From an uncultured Porphyromonadaceae bacterium (GTDB taxonomy: Bacteria; Bacteroidota; Bacteroidia; Bacteroidales; Muribaculaceae), in assembly GCA_947174995.1 (NCBI GenBank), contig CAMWLC010000003.1, positions 1 to 64,000 on the forward strand: a stretch of 64,000 bases of DNA, read 5' to 3'. How positions within the stretch are numbered: position 1 is the stretch's first letter; every line of letters starts with the position of its first letter. Positions 50,699 through 61,525 of the stretch are shown in pieces. The notes under the pieces are model-generated. The model worked only from the letters and a program-made list of their open reading frames with translations. It was not told where the DNA came from and did not search any database. Made by a program: the position numbers and the translations under genes.

Positions 50699-51756
50699 AT
50701 CTTTCGGATGCCCATGATCTCGCGGACATCGCGCAAGGTGTCGGCTGCATACGCGCGGGCTCTTTCGGCACCCTGCGCCACAACCTTCGAGAGATACTCG
50801 TCATTGTCGCGGATGTCGAGTATGCGCTGACGGATGGGCGCCACGATGGTCTCCAGGTCGGCGGCGAGCTGCTTCTTCATATCGCCGTATCTGATGGAGC
50901 AGTCGGCGTAAGCATCGCGGTAGTGGGCCACGACCTCGGGCTTGCTTGCCAGTTCCATGAGGGTGAAGAGATTCTCCACAGGTTGCGACACGGGCTGGTT
51001 GGGTTCCTTGGGTCCCTCGTCGGTCACGGCTCTCATCACCTTCTTGCGCAGCGTCTTCTCGTCATCGGCCAGATAGAGGCAATTGCCCTCGCTCTTGCCC
51101 ATCTTGCCGGAGCCGTCGAGTCCGGGCACCTTGATGGCCGCGGAGCCGAAATTGAAATTGACCGGTTCGCCGAAATAGTCCACGCCGTAGAAAGAATTGA
51201 AGCGGCGTGCGAAGCGGCGTGTCAGCTCGAGGTGCTGCTCCTGGTCCTTGCCCACGGGTACGAAATCGGCCTTGTGGATGAGAATATCCACGGCCATGAG
51301 GGTAGGATAGGTGAGCAGGCCCGCATTGACGCGGCCGTTGTTGGAGGAATTGCCGATGATATCCTTCTCTATCTCCTCGCCGTCGCCGGAGAGGCCGAGG
51401 GCCTTGCGTGCCTTGTCCTTGAAGGAGGCGGTGCGCATCAGTTCGCCGATGCCCACGTGCATATTGAGCAGCAGATACATCTCGGAGATCTCGGGCACGT
51501 CGCTCTGCACGTAGATGGTGTTCTTCTCCGGGTCGAGACCGGCGGCGATATACTCCGCAAGCACTGCCTTCACGCTCTCGTGGAGGGCCTTGGGATCGGG
51601 ATTTGTGGTCAGCGCGTGAAGGTCGGCGATGAAATATCGGGTGTCGTAGTCATCCTGCATCCTCACGAAGTTGCGTAGCGCTCCGAAATAATTACCGAGG
51701 TGGAGGTTGCCGGTGGAGCGAATGCCGGAGACCACTATCTTTTTCTTTTCTTCCAT
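50695..51756 (-). CDS. trpS: Tryptophanyl-tRNA synthetase
   Basis: SGIRSTGNLHLGNYFGAL and KMGKSEGN. Confidence 0.97.
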   Translation of the reverse strand: MEEKKKIVVSGIRSTGNLHLGNYFGALRNFVRMQDDYDTRYFIADLHALTTNPDPKALHESVKAVLAEYIAAGLDPEKNTIYVQSDVPEISEMYLLLNMHVGIGELMRTASFKDKARKALGLSGDGEEIEKDIIGNSSNNGRVNAGLLTYPTLMAVDILIHKADFVPVGKDQEQHLELTRRFARRFNSFYGVDYFGEPVNFNFGSAAIKVPGLDGSGKMGKSEGNCLYLADDEKTLRKKVMRAVTDEGPKEPNQPVSQPVENLFTLMELASKPEVVAHYRDAYADCSIRYGDMKKQLAADLETIVAPIRQRILDIRDNDEYLSKVVAQGAERARAYAADTLRDVREIMGIRKI

Positions 51757-51769
51757 ATCTTTAAGTATT

Positions 51770-51777
51770 CAAATTTA
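51770..51777 (-). promoter_or_regulatory. -7-like element for trpS
   Basis: Minus strand TAAATTTG fits TAnnTTTG. Confidence 0.5.
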
Positions 51778-51836
51778 AGCTATACTATCAAAAGTTTGAA
51801 TTTTCTTTGAGGTAATTGAGGCCGGGCGCAATGCGG

Positions 51837-52346
51837 TCACCATCGGTAGGGGTAGAGCGCGGCCGCATGATCCCGCGCCCGGGAGAGGCGGAGCGCCAGG
51901 CCCTCCCCCTCAGGGTCGGGGGTGCCGTCGGGATTGTCCGGAAACGCCTGTTCGAGATAGAGCGCGGCGGTGTCGATATGCTTATGCAGCGAGGTGCGGT
52001 AGGAGAGGCGGCGCCATCGCGTGTCGAGCCAATCGGCCTGTGTCTCGGCCACATGGATGAGGAGATCCGCCACGGGGACGCGGTCAAACACCATGGTCGT
52101 GAAATCCTTGACAATCTTGTTGAGATCCGTGAGGGAGGGGCGTCGGCGCGGGCGGTCGGGGGAGGTGAAAAACACCTTCTCAACCCCCTTGCGGGCCTTC
52201 TCCAGCGCCTTTTGTGCATCCGGCTCCTGCCAGAACTCGAGATACTCGCGGGCATCCTTGCGGGCGTCATACAGCTCGAGCACCATCTCGGCCATCTGTT
52301 CCGCCGGCATCTCCGCCAGAATCTTCTTCAACCGCGCCCTGCTCAT
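51837..52346 (-). CDS. DUF6155-like protein
   Basis: Starts MSRARLKKILAEMPAEQMAEMVLELYDARKDAREYLEF; the longer ORF start is unlikely. Confidence 0.65.
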   Translation of the reverse strand: MSRARLKKILAEMPAEQMAEMVLELYDARKDAREYLEFWQEPDAQKALEKARKGVEKVFFTSPDRPRRRPSLTDLNKIVKDFTTMVFDRVPVADLLIHVAETQADWLDTRWRRLSYRTSLHKHIDTAALYLEQAFPDNPDGTPDPEGEGLALRLSRARDHAAALYPYRW

Positions 52347-53902
52347 TTGTGGATGGATATTGTCGCGGGCGCGGACTCGCGGTTCATGCGGTCGAGGGCC
52401 GTCACAGCAAAGCGCAGACGAGTCGCCTCCTCCGCGCTGTCGGCCACCTTCACCCGCGAGTGGGGAGTGAGGAGGGTGAGGGTGCCGGGGGTGTCGATGT
52501 CTGCCTCCTCGTCGGGGAAGAAGATATAGATGCCATATCTCACCACATCCTCCCCCTTGGCCGGCACGCTGACCTTCGCCCCGGGCTTCACACCGGCGGG
52601 GAGCGCCCCGGGCTGACCGGGGACGGTGCGTGCCGGAGACCAGGAGAGCCACACTCCGTCGGATGTGGTCTCGAGCTTAAGGCCGGAGGGGGCGGCGGGG
52701 CGGCGCGAGGCGTCTCCCCATGCCGGGGGAAGGGCAGGATCGGCCTGATAGTTTACCGCGAGGGAATCGAGCACACCCTTGTAATTGTCCGTCACCCAGT
52801 ATCCGTGCCACCACACGTTACCCTTCACATTGGGCAGCGAGCGCGACAGCCCGATCTTAGTGCCGAGTTCATTGGGGCGCTTCGCCTTGGGGTCGGGTGT
52901 GTCCATGGTGCGCTTGGTGTCCTGGCCAATGTAGAGCTGCACCTTGGGATTCACGTGGTCGTTCCACCAGTGTGCCAGATGGCGGCTCGGGGCTGCCTTC
53001 ATGTCGAGGGTCCAGTAGAGCTGCGGGGCGAGATAATCCACCCATCCCTTGTCTGCCCAGAGGAGCACGTCGGCGTAAAGGTCGTCGTAATTCTGAAGGC
53101 CGCTGGAATTGGAGCCCCTCGGATCGGAGGCCTTGTTGCGCCAGATGCCGAATGGCGAGACTCCAAAACGCACCCAGGGCTTCGTGGCGCGTATCGTCTT
53201 GTGGAGCTGCTCGATGAGAAGATCCACATTGTGGCGGCGCCAGTCGTTGCGGGGCATAGTGCCTCCGAAGCGGTCGTAGCTCATCTTGTCGTTCTGAAAC
53301 TTCTGTCCGTTGGCGGGGTAGGGGTAGAAATAATCGTCGATATGGATGGCATCCACGTCATAACGGCGCGTGATGTCGGCCACGACGTCGCAGATGTAGT
53401 CGCGATTTTCGGGATATGCGGGGTCGAAAAAGGTCTGCCCGTTGAATTTCACGAATCTCTCGGGGTGGCGGTGAGATATATGGTCGATGGGGAGCACCTC
53501 CTTGGGATTGGATGTCACGCGGTAGGGATTGAGCCATGCATGAAACTCCATGCCCCTCTCGTGGGCCTCGCGGATGGTGAACTCCATGGGGTCCCAGGGA
53601 GTGGCGGGAGCCTTGCCGCGCCGTCCGGCCAGCCATGCGGTCCAGGGTTCGATGTCCGACTCATACATGGCATCGGCCGTGGGGCGCACCTGGAATATAA
53701 CCGCATTGCATCCGGCCTCCTTGAGCCTGTCGAGCTGCCGGCGGATATACTCCTTGTTCTGCTCGGTGTTCTTACCCTGGTATTGCGACTGCCCGATGAT
53801 ATGGAGCCATGCGCCCCGGAACTCCCTTTTAGGGGAGTCCGAGGCGAATGAGGAGACTATCGCTCCGGCTATGAGGGAGATGATGATGAGAAGTCTTTTC
53901 AT
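52343..53902 (-). CDS. Glycoside hydrolase-like family 10 (YngK-like) protein
   Basis: REFRGAWLHIIGQSQYQGKN, FHAWLNPYRV, DAIHIDDYFYPYP. Confidence 0.9.
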   Translation of the reverse strand: MKRLLIIISLIAGAIVSSFASDSPKREFRGAWLHIIGQSQYQGKNTEQNKEYIRRQLDRLKEAGCNAVIFQVRPTADAMYESDIEPWTAWLAGRRGKAPATPWDPMEFTIREAHERGMEFHAWLNPYRVTSNPKEVLPIDHISHRHPERFVKFNGQTFFDPAYPENRDYICDVVADITRRYDVDAIHIDDYFYPYPANGQKFQNDKMSYDRFGGTMPRNDWRRHNVDLLIEQLHKTIRATKPWVRFGVSPFGIWRNKASDPRGSNSSGLQNYDDLYADVLLWADKGWVDYLAPQLYWTLDMKAAPSRHLAHWWNDHVNPKVQLYIGQDTKRTMDTPDPKAKRPNELGTKIGLSRSLPNVKGNVWWHGYWVTDNYKGVLDSLAVNYQADPALPPAWGDASRRPAAPSGLKLETTSDGVWLSWSPARTVPGQPGALPAGVKPGAKVSVPAKGEDVVRYGIYIFFPDEEADIDTPGTLTLLTPHSRVKVADSAEEATRLRFAVTALDRMNRESAPATISIHK

Positions 53903-53912
53903 TCAGTGTCCA

Positions 53913-56612
53913 TTACTTGGAAGAGGGGGACTTCAAGGCCTTCAGCGCGGACTCGATGGCCGCGATTTTCTCCTTGGCGTCAGACTGTTTCTTTCGCTCG
54001 AGAGCCACTACGGCCTCGGGGGCGTTGGCCACGAAGCGCTCGTTGGAGAGCTTCTTCTCCACGCCGGCGAGGAATCCGGTGTAGCGCTTCAGGTCGGCCT
54101 CGAGTTTTGCGATCTCGGCCTCGACATCGATGTTGCCCTCCAGGGGGATGGAGTATTCCACGGCTCCGGCGATAAACGCGGCGGCAGTCGGCGACTTCTC
54201 CTCCACGGCGCGGATCACGTCGATATTTCCCATCTTGCTGATCACGGCGTCGAGAGTGGCGTCATGCGCCCCCTTGACGTTGAGTTCGAGTGTGTCCTTG
54301 TTGGGAATCTGACGCTGTTTGCGGATGGTGCGTATGCCGGCCACCACCTCCTTGAGGTGCTCGAAGCGGGAGAGCACGGCGGGGTCGAAACTGCCCGGTT
54401 CGGGGAGACGCGCGTACATGATGCTCTCACCCTCGCGGCGCTCGTAGAGATGCTGCCAGAGCTCTTCGGTGATGAAGGGCATGAAGGGGTGGAGCATCTT
54501 GAGGAGGGTGTCGAAGAAGGAGAGCGTCGCGTCATACGTGGCGCGGTCCATCGGGGAGCCGAATGCGGGCTTCACGACCTCGAGATACCACGACGAGAAC
54601 TCGTCCCAGAAGAGGCGGTAGAGGGCCATCAGGGCTTCGGATATGCGGTATTTCCCCATGAGGTCCTCCATCTCGGCGAGGGTGTCGGAGAGGCGGGCCT
54701 CAAACCACTCCACAGCGAGGCGCGAGGCCTCGGGGGCCGGGGTGTCGGCCACCTCCCAACCCTTTACGAGGCGGAAAGCGTTCCAGATCTTGTTGCAGAA
54801 ATTGCGTCCCTGCTCCACGAGGGCGTCGTCATACATGATATCGTGTCCGGCGGGGGCGGCGAGCATCAGGCCCATGCGCACGCCGTCGGCGCCGAAGCGC
54901 TCGATGAGGTCAAGGGGATCAGGGGAGTTACCGAGCGACTTTGACATCTTGCGGCCTATCTTGTCGCGCACGATGCCGGTGAAATACACGTTGTCGAAGG
55001 GCTGCTTGCCGACATACTCGTATCCGGCCATGATCATGCGGGCCACCCAGAAGAAGATGATGTCCGGGCCGGTGACGAGCGTGGCGGTCGGGTAATAATA
55101 GTCAATCTCGGGATTGCCGGGATTGTTGATGCCGTCGAAGAGGGTGATGGGCCAGAGCCAGGAGGAGAACCAGGTGTCGAGCGCTCCGGGGTCCTGGGTC
55201 AGATCCTCCATTTTCATGTCGGGATTTCCCGTGGCCTCGCGGGCCTTTTCGAGAGCTTCCTCGGGAGTGGGAGCCACGACGAAGGCCTCCTCATCCGTGC
55301 CGTTGTCGTAGAAGTAGGCCGGGATGCGGTGTCCCCACCAGAGCTGACGGCTGATACACCAGTCCTTGATGTTCTCGAGCCACACGCGATATGTGTTCTT
55401 GTATTTCTCCGGCACGAAGCGGATGATGTCGTCCATGACGGGAGCAAGGGAGATTTTTGCGAAGTGCTCCATTTTGACGAACCACTGCAGCGAGAGTCTC
55501 GGCTCGATAGGCACCTTGGTGCGCTCCGAGAGGCCCACGTTGTTGACGTAATCCTCCACCTTCTCGAGCAGGCCGGCCTTCGCGAGGTCTTCGGATATTG
55601 CCTTGCGGCAGTCAAAACGGTCCATGCCGACATATAGGCCGGCCGCTTCCGCTATGGTGCCGTCCTCGTTGAGCATGTCGATAGTGTCGAGGTTGTGGGT
55701 CTTGCCCAGCTCGTAGTCGTTTTTGTCATGTGCGGGAGTCACCTTGAGGCATCCGGTGCCGAAGTCGATCTCCACATACCGGTCTTCGATGACAGGAATT
55801 TCGCGCCCCACGAGAGGCACGATGACGCGGCGTCCCTTGAGCCATGCGTTCTTGGGATCCTTGGGGTTGATGCACATGGCGGTGTCGCCCATGATGGTCT
55901 CGGGGCGCGTGGTGGCCACCACGGCATAGTGGCGCCCCTCGGCGTCGGTGTGGACCACGCTCCCCACCGGCGCGTCGAGAGTGTCAGGCTCCTGCGCGAG
56001 ATAATACTTTAGATAGTAGAGTTTGGACTGCTCCTCCTCGAAGAAGACCTCGTCGTCGGAGAGGGCGGTGCGGTTCTGGGGATCCCAGTTCACCATTCTC
56101 AGTCCGCGGTAGATGAGTCCCTTGTCATAGAGGTCGCAGAACACCTTCGTCACGGCCTCGCTCCGGGAGGGGTCCATGGTGAAGGCTGTGCGCTCCCAGT
56201 CGCAGGAGGCACCGAGTTTGCGGAGCTGCTGAAGGATTATCCCCCCATGCTTTTCCGTCCACTCCCAGGCGTGCTTGAGAAACTCCTCGCGCGTGAGGTC
56301 AGTCTTCTTGATACCCTCGGAGGCGAGTTTGGCTATCACCTTCGTTTCGGTGGAGATTGAGGCGTGGTCGGTGCCGGGCACCCAGAGGGCGTTTTTGCCC
56401 TGCATGCGGGCGCGTCTGACGAGGATGTCCTGGATGGTGTTGTTGAGCATGTGGCCCATGTGGAGCACACCGGTCACGTTCGGTGGCGGGATGACGATGC
56501 AGTAGGGTTCGCGGCCGTCCGGCTCGGAATGGAAGAGCTTGTGTTCCATCCAGTAGGAATACCATTTGTCCTCCACCTCGGAGGGGTTGTATTTGGGGGC
56601 TAAATCTAACAT
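53913..56612 (-). CDS. valS: Valyl-tRNA synthetase
   Basis: [21 protein letters not shown] and [16 protein letters not shown]. Confidence 0.97.
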   Translation of the reverse strand: MLDLAPKYNPSEVEDKWYSYWMEHKLFHSEPDGREPYCIVIPPPNVTGVLHMGHMLNNTIQDILVRRARMQGKNALWVPGTDHASISTETKVIAKLASEGIKKTDLTREEFLKHAWEWTEKHGGIILQQLRKLGASCDWERTAFTMDPSRSEAVTKVFCDLYDKGLIYRGLRMVNWDPQNRTALSDDEVFFEEEQSKLYYLKYYLAQEPDTLDAPVGSVVHTDAEGRHYAVVATTRPETIMGDTAMCINPKDPKNAWLKGRRVIVPLVGREIPVIEDRYVEIDFGTGCLKVTPAHDKNDYELGKTHNLDTIDMLNEDGTIAEAAGLYVGMDRFDCRKAISEDLAKAGLLEKVEDYVNNVGLSERTKVPIEPRLSLQWFVKMEHFAKISLAPVMDDIIRFVPEKYKNTYRVWLENIKDWCISRQLWWGHRIPAYFYDNGTDEEAFVVAPTPEEALEKAREATGNPDMKMEDLTQDPGALDTWFSSWLWPITLFDGINNPGNPEIDYYYPTATLVTGPDIIFFWVARMIMAGYEYVGKQPFDNVYFTGIVRDKIGRKMSKSLGNSPDPLDLIERFGADGVRMGLMLAAPAGHDIMYDDALVEQGRNFCNKIWNAFRLVKGWEVADTPAPEASRLAVEWFEARLSDTLAEMEDLMGKYRISEALMALYRLFWDEFSSWYLEVVKPAFGSPMDRATYDATLSFFDTLLKMLHPFMPFITEELWQHLYERREGESIMYARLPEPGSFDPAVLSRFEHLKEVVAGIRTIRKQRQIPNKDTLELNVKGAHDATLDAVISKMGNIDVIRAVEEKSPTAAAFIAGAVEYSIPLEGNIDVEAEIAKLEADLKRYTGFLAGVEKKLSNERFVANAPEAVVALERKKQSDAKEKIAAIESALKALKSPSSK

Positions 56613-56630
56613 ACTGTTTATTTTCTTTGT

Positions 56631-56654
56631 GGACGTGGCGATCCACGTCCCTAC
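56631..56654. repeat. REP-like palindrome copy 3
   Basis: GGACGTGGCGATCCACGTCCCTAC; reverse complement shares GTAGGGACGTGG-NNN-GCCACGTC with copy 1. Confidence 0.65.
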
Positions 56655-56665
56655 GTTATTGTCGA

Positions 56666-57433
56666 TTATTTTGTTTTTTCGATGCCGAGGCCGAAGAGGG
56701 CGTAGTCGTAAAAGACCGGGTCATCGGGGCGGAATTTCCTCAGGGCATCGGTGATGATTTCCGTGGAGCGACGGTCGGCTGCCTTGCGGTCGAGTAGGCC
56801 GAGTTCGCGCGCGGTGTTGCCGACATGGACGTCGAGGGGGATGTAGAGTCTGCTTTTCGGTATGGATTTCCACACCCCCATGTCCACTATACCGTCATCC
56901 CTGACGAGCCATCGGAGCGCCATGTTGACGCGTTTCAGGGCGGTGGTCTTCATGTTGCCCGGGAGGGTGCGCGTGCAGGAGATGCCGCCGTTGGCGTCGG
57001 CGCAGAGGGCGTTGAGCCTCTCCACGAGGAGCCAGGCCGGGGCCTTGGAGTCGCCGCATCCCATGGCGGCGGCGAAGGCGTCGAGCGAGCCGTAGCGTGT
57101 GTAGACCTCCCTGAGTCCGCGCAACAGATGACGCAGATGCTGCGAGAAGAGGGTGCGGTGGATGTTCAGTCCGTCGGGGAGATCCTCGTAGCCCCGGTCG
57201 AGCACGTAGTCGAGGGGCCGGTTGTCCATCAGGGAGAGGAGACGGTCGGCGTCACGGCATATCATCTTGCGGTTGCCCCAGGCTATGATGGCCGAAAGGA
57301 GAGCCGCTATCTCGATGTCGGGCAACGACTCGAAGCGGCGGGGAAACTGCACCGGGTCATCGGCTATGAAGGCCGGAGAATTGATGCGCGTCGCCTCGCT
57401 GTCAAGAAGATCTTTCAGGTCGTTCTGCGTCAT
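56666..57433 (-). CDS. TIGR02757 family protein
   Basis: [49 protein letters not shown]. Confidence 0.85.
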   Translation of the reverse strand: MTQNDLKDLLDSEATRINSPAFIADDPVQFPRRFESLPDIEIAALLSAIIAWGNRKMICRDADRLLSLMDNRPLDYVLDRGYEDLPDGLNIHRTLFSQHLRHLLRGLREVYTRYGSLDAFAAAMGCGDSKAPAWLLVERLNALCADANGGISCTRTLPGNMKTTALKRVNMALRWLVRDDGIVDMGVWKSIPKSRLYIPLDVHVGNTARELGLLDRKAADRRSTEIITDALRKFRPDDPVFYDYALFGLGIEKTK

Positions 57434-57457
57434 ATATCCTGCGTTATATATCCTGCG

Positions 57458-57796
57458 TCATTTCGAGTCCCCGGCTTCGGTTTTGCGGCGTTTCAGCACC
57501 GTCCTGACGGTGCTGTCGAAAGCGGCGTCGTAGGTCTTGGAGAGCTCGGGATGTCCCCGGGCAGCGAATATCGCCTCGGCGGAATCCTTGAGGACCCCGG
57601 CCGCTTCGGCCAAGGAGAGGGTGTCAGGCCATTCGCGGTTGATTATCGCCCTTGCATCGTTACGCGCACTCATCCTCGCCCTCTCCTCAGGGGAGGTTTC
57701 CTCTCCAGCCCCCGTGCAGGAGCAGAGGGGGAGGAGAGCAAGGAGGAGAGTAAGGAGAGGGAGATGGGTGAAGATGCGTGCGTGATTGAGTTTCAT
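57458..57796 (-). CDS. Small hypothetical lipoprotein
   Basis: ATG at 57796; hydrophobic leader with LCSC lipobox. Confidence 0.6.
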   Translation of the reverse strand: MKLNHARIFTHLPLLTLLLALLPLCSCTGAGEETSPEERARMSARNDARAIINREWPDTLSLAEAAGVLKDSAEAIFAARGHPELSKTYDAAFDSTVRTVLKRRKTEAGDSK

Positions 57797-57798
57797 TT

Positions 57799-60354
57799 TC
57801 AGTACATTTCGTTCCACCAGCGGGGATCGTCCTGGAGATATTTGGCAAACCAGGCCATGATGGTGGCCTGCCACAACTTGCGCTTGTCATATTCCGTCAC
57901 CACATGGTTGGCGCCCTCCACGGTGACAAGTTCTACATCGCGCCCCAGAATCCTCAGGGCATTGAAAATCTGTATGCTCTCGCCGATGGGTACGTTGGTA
58001 TCCACCGTGCCATGCAGCAGCAGGAGCGGGGTGTGGATCTTGTCGGCGTTGAAGAGTGAGCCGTGCTTGGTGAAGAGCTCAGGGTCGGTCCAGGGATATG
58101 ACTCGGCGGCGGCCACGGCATTGTAGCTGTAACCCCAGAAGCCTTCGCCCCAGTAGGATGTCACGTCGGAGATTCCGGCGTGGGAGACTGCTGCGGCGAA
58201 GAGGTCGGTCTTCGTCTGGAGAAGCTGTGTCATGAATCCGCCGTAGGAGGCACCCAGACACCCTATCTTCTTGCTGTCCACGAAGGGATGGGCCTCGCAG
58301 AACTTCTTCACGCCCTCGATGATGTCGTCGGCCGTGTAGTCGCCCCAGGCGTTAACGTGACGAGCGGAGAACTCCTGGCCGTAGCCGGTGGTGCCGGAGG
58401 GGTTGATGGTGTACACCACATAGTCGCGCGATGCGAACATCTGCGGCGTGTATGGATGATACATGCTTGCTTCCGATGGGGAAGTGCCGCCGTAGTAGTA
58501 TACGATCAGCGGATATTTTTTTGAGCTGTCGAAGTCCGGGGGGAGAGTGATGACGCCATCTATTTCCGAGCCGTCGCGTGCGGTGAATCTCCAATGCTCC
58601 CATGCGCCGAAATCCAGGTCGGAGGTGAGTTCCTCGATGGGATCGTCAATGGTCTGCGCCTTGCCGCTCTTAAGGTCGAGGAGCGACACGCGCCCGGCAT
58701 ATTTATAGCTCTGGCCCGTGGCAGATAGCCAGCGCGATTCGTCCCGTCCGATGGAGAAGTTGCGCACATTGTCCACCGTGAGGTTCAGACGGGTGATCCT
58801 GTCCGATTTCGGGTCGAGGGCGAACACCTTGTTGTAGAATCCCTCCTCGCCGATGAAGTAGATGCGATTGTCGGCGGCGTTCCAGACGGGAGTGCCCTTG
58901 ATCGAGGGGTCGAAATCGAGAGTCGCGGGGCGCGGGGCGCGCGTGGCGATGTCGAAGAGGTATCCCTGGATGTCGTAGTCGTTGGCTATGGGGTGGTCGC
59001 CGCAGTTCTTGCCAAGGTTGTCGAAGCAGGAGGGGCCTCCGGTGATGAAGAGGGTCTTGCCGTCGGGAGAATAGACGGCGTCAGCTAAGGCGGTGATGTC
59101 TCGCGCGAGGGTGTCCGTGCGCAGGGTGTTGACGTCCATCTCCATCAGGTCGCTTAAATAGAAGGGATAGAGCGAGGGAGTGTGGCGCGTGGAGGAGTAG
59201 AGTATGCGGCGGGAGTCGGGGGAAATATCCCGGATGATGGTGGACGCTCCGCCGTAGGTGAGGGGACGGGCTACACCCTCCTTCAGATCATACTTCGTTA
59301 TATAATACCTATCGCGGTTGCCGGGCTGACGGTCATCGGGATTGTCGACACGGCGCATGATGCCGTCGGGCTTCTCACCCCCGACCTCCTTGTAGTATAG
59401 CACATACTTTCCGTCCGGGGAGATCATCACTTCGCTCTCGGGGAGACGGCGGGCCATGACGGTGCGCCGCAGGGTCTGCGGATCGAGCTGCCAGAGGGTG
59501 AAGGTGTCGTCGGTCTTCTCCGTGAAGATCACCTTCGCCCCTTTCTGCATCCATTGCGCGGAGGAGGGGAGGTCTGCCACGAGGAGTTTCTGTGTGGCGG
59601 TCTCGCGGAGCTCGGACCATGAGCGGCGCTGTTCGCTGTCATACATTTCCGTAAACGACACGATGATGTATTTCCCGTCGGGAGAGATGGCAGAGGAGGA
59701 GGCGCGGGTGCCGAGAGACACTGTCTCGACCCTCATGCGGTCGAGAAGCGTGGGGCCTTCCCAGAGCAAGACGTCGTGGCTGCCGTCATCCGTCACGAAA
59801 CTGAGGCGGATTTTCGGAGCCTCCTTGTCTTCGGCAAGGGAGAGGATGTTGACCTGGATGTCGGCTGTCTGCTCGGGCTTGAGGGAGAGGGAGGCCTCGG
59901 AGGGTGACATCACGGAGTCGGAGGTCTCATGGGTGATGATCTCCTTGCCGTCGAGGAGCACGTTGGCGCGGGCGTTTGATTCGAGCTTGAACTTACCCTT
60001 GGCGAAGCGCTCGGGCCTCATGCGGGTGAAGAGGGTGTGTAGCCTGGCCCCCTGCTCGGGGCGGGTGAGGGTGAGGGTGCTGTCCGCGGAGGGGAGGATG
60101 GTGGTCCAGTCCTGCGACAGGGCCTCCGTGCGGCGAGCCGCGCGGCGCGCGCCGAGGAGGTCGGTGATTTTAAATTCATTGGCGGGGCCGACGGCTGAAT
60201 CAGCCGTAGCCGGGATGGGAAAATCTGCTTTCGGGGCGGCCTTCCAGGCGCTGAAGCCGAGCACCTGCGGAGTGTCGGCCTGACCGGCTGTCATCGCAGC
60301 CGTACCGGCCAGCGAGGTTGCCGTGAGAATCGTAAAAATGGCGGAGGTTTTCAT
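57799..60354 (-). CDS. S9 family prolyl oligopeptidase
   Basis: IGCLGASYGGFMTQLL nucleophile elbow and WD40-like N-terminal propeller. Confidence 0.93.
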   Translation of the reverse strand: MKTSAIFTILTATSLAGTAAMTAGQADTPQVLGFSAWKAAPKADFPIPATADSAVGPANEFKITDLLGARRAARRTEALSQDWTTILPSADSTLTLTRPEQGARLHTLFTRMRPERFAKGKFKLESNARANVLLDGKEIITHETSDSVMSPSEASLSLKPEQTADIQVNILSLAEDKEAPKIRLSFVTDDGSHDVLLWEGPTLLDRMRVETVSLGTRASSSAISPDGKYIIVSFTEMYDSEQRRSWSELRETATQKLLVADLPSSAQWMQKGAKVIFTEKTDDTFTLWQLDPQTLRRTVMARRLPESEVMISPDGKYVLYYKEVGGEKPDGIMRRVDNPDDRQPGNRDRYYITKYDLKEGVARPLTYGGASTIIRDISPDSRRILYSSTRHTPSLYPFYLSDLMEMDVNTLRTDTLARDITALADAVYSPDGKTLFITGGPSCFDNLGKNCGDHPIANDYDIQGYLFDIATRAPRPATLDFDPSIKGTPVWNAADNRIYFIGEEGFYNKVFALDPKSDRITRLNLTVDNVRNFSIGRDESRWLSATGQSYKYAGRVSLLDLKSGKAQTIDDPIEELTSDLDFGAWEHWRFTARDGSEIDGVITLPPDFDSSKKYPLIVYYYGGTSPSEASMYHPYTPQMFASRDYVVYTINPSGTTGYGQEFSARHVNAWGDYTADDIIEGVKKFCEAHPFVDSKKIGCLGASYGGFMTQLLQTKTDLFAAAVSHAGISDVTSYWGEGFWGYSYNAVAAAESYPWTDPELFTKHGSLFNADKIHTPLLLLHGTVDTNVPIGESIQIFNALRILGRDVELVTVEGANHVVTEYDKRKLWQATIMAWFAKYLQDDPRWWNEMY

Positions 60355-60363
60355 GGGCCGTGG

Positions 60364-60903
60364 TCAATATGGGGTCTCGAAGCCCTCGATGGCTTTGAGG
60401 CGGATGTCAAATACGAGTGTGGTGTATGGGGAAATCGAGCCTGATCCGAAGGCGCCGTAGCCTGCGGTCCAGGGTACTACGGCGGTCACATGGTCGCCAA
60501 CGTGCATCTCCGTGAGCGCGCGCCAGAAGCCCACTACGTTGTTACAGGGGCGGCAGCGGTAGATGCTGTCCCGGCGGGCCCATGATGAATCAATAAGGGT
60601 GCCGTTGATATTGCGCAGGGAATAGATGACGTCTACAGTGGAGTTGTCGCGGGGGGAGAGAGCGGATGCCGTCAGGGCACGGTCGTTGTGCCATTTCATC
60701 ATGATCCACGCCGTAGGGGCCCAGTCGGGTGTGACCTTCGTATAGAGGGGTGTGCCTTGGGGTGACACGGAGTCCTGCACGGTGGTTACGTAAGCCTCGT
60801 TGGTCTTGCGCCACTCTGTGTAGTCGGTGGAGTCGTTCTTTCCCAGGCATCCGGAGAGGGCGAGGATGGTCAGGAGCGATGCTGCTGCGTATTGCGGTTT
60901 CAT
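60364..60903 (-). CDS. FKBP-type peptidyl-prolyl isomerase lipoprotein
   Basis: LALSGCLGK lipobox; VGDHVTAVVPWTAGYGAFGSGSISPYTTLVFDIRL. Confidence 0.82.
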   Translation of the reverse strand: MKPQYAAASLLTILALSGCLGKNDSTDYTEWRKTNEAYVTTVQDSVSPQGTPLYTKVTPDWAPTAWIMMKWHNDRALTASALSPRDNSTVDVIYSLRNINGTLIDSSWARRDSIYRCRPCNNVVGFWRALTEMHVGDHVTAVVPWTAGYGAFGSGSISPYTTLVFDIRLKAIEGFETPY

Positions 60904-60925
60904 TATGCGTAATGGAGTCAGGGAG

Positions 60926-61513
60926 TCAGAATTCCACTTTCGGGGCTTTCTCAGCGCCGGCCTCGGCCTTGAACTGCTGCTTCTCCGAGAACCCGAACCA
61001 TCCGGCATAGATGTTGGTGGGGAATTTCTTGATGGCCGTGTTGTAGGACTGCACGGCCTCGGTGTATCTGCGGCGTTCCGTGGCGATACGGTTCTCGGTG
61101 CCCTCGAGCTGGGTCTGGAGGTTCATGAAGTTGGTGTTGGCCTTGAGGTCGGGGTAGGCCTCGCGCACGGCGTTGACATAGATGTCAAGCGCCCCCTTGA
61201 GCTTCTGCTGGGCGTCGAGATACTGCTGCACGTTTGCGGCGGGATCCTCCACGGCGTTAGCCTCGTTGTAGGCTTTGCTCAGGCCGGCGCGTGCGTTGGT
61301 GACGGCCTCGAGAGTGGAGCTCTCGTGGGCCGCATACCCCTTGACCGTATTGACGAGGTTGGGGATGAGGTCGGCGCGACGCTGATATTGGTTTTCCACC
61401 TGCGCCCAGGCCTGTTCCACTCCCTGTTGCTTCTCCACCAGGGAGTTGTAGTTGCAGCTTGTCATGGAGCAGAGCATCATCAGGGCGGCGATGAATGTGA
61501 GAATCTTATTCAT
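60926..61513 (-). CDS. LemA family protein
   Basis: YNSLVEKQQGVEQAWAQVENQYQRRADLIPNLVNTVKGYAAHE. Confidence 0.95.
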   Translation of the reverse strand: MNKILTFIAALMMLCSMTSCNYNSLVEKQQGVEQAWAQVENQYQRRADLIPNLVNTVKGYAAHESSTLEAVTNARAGLSKAYNEANAVEDPAANVQQYLDAQQKLKGALDIYVNAVREAYPDLKANTNFMNLQTQLEGTENRIATERRRYTEAVQSYNTAIKKFPTNIYAGWFGFSEKQQFKAEAGAEKAPKVEF

Positions 61514-61525
61514 ATCAATTTCTTA

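Noticed and set aside
52214-53851. 545-aa plus ORF opposite the GHL10-like gene
   Set aside because: Antisense of a gene with strong family motifs; composition typical of high-GC shadow frames.
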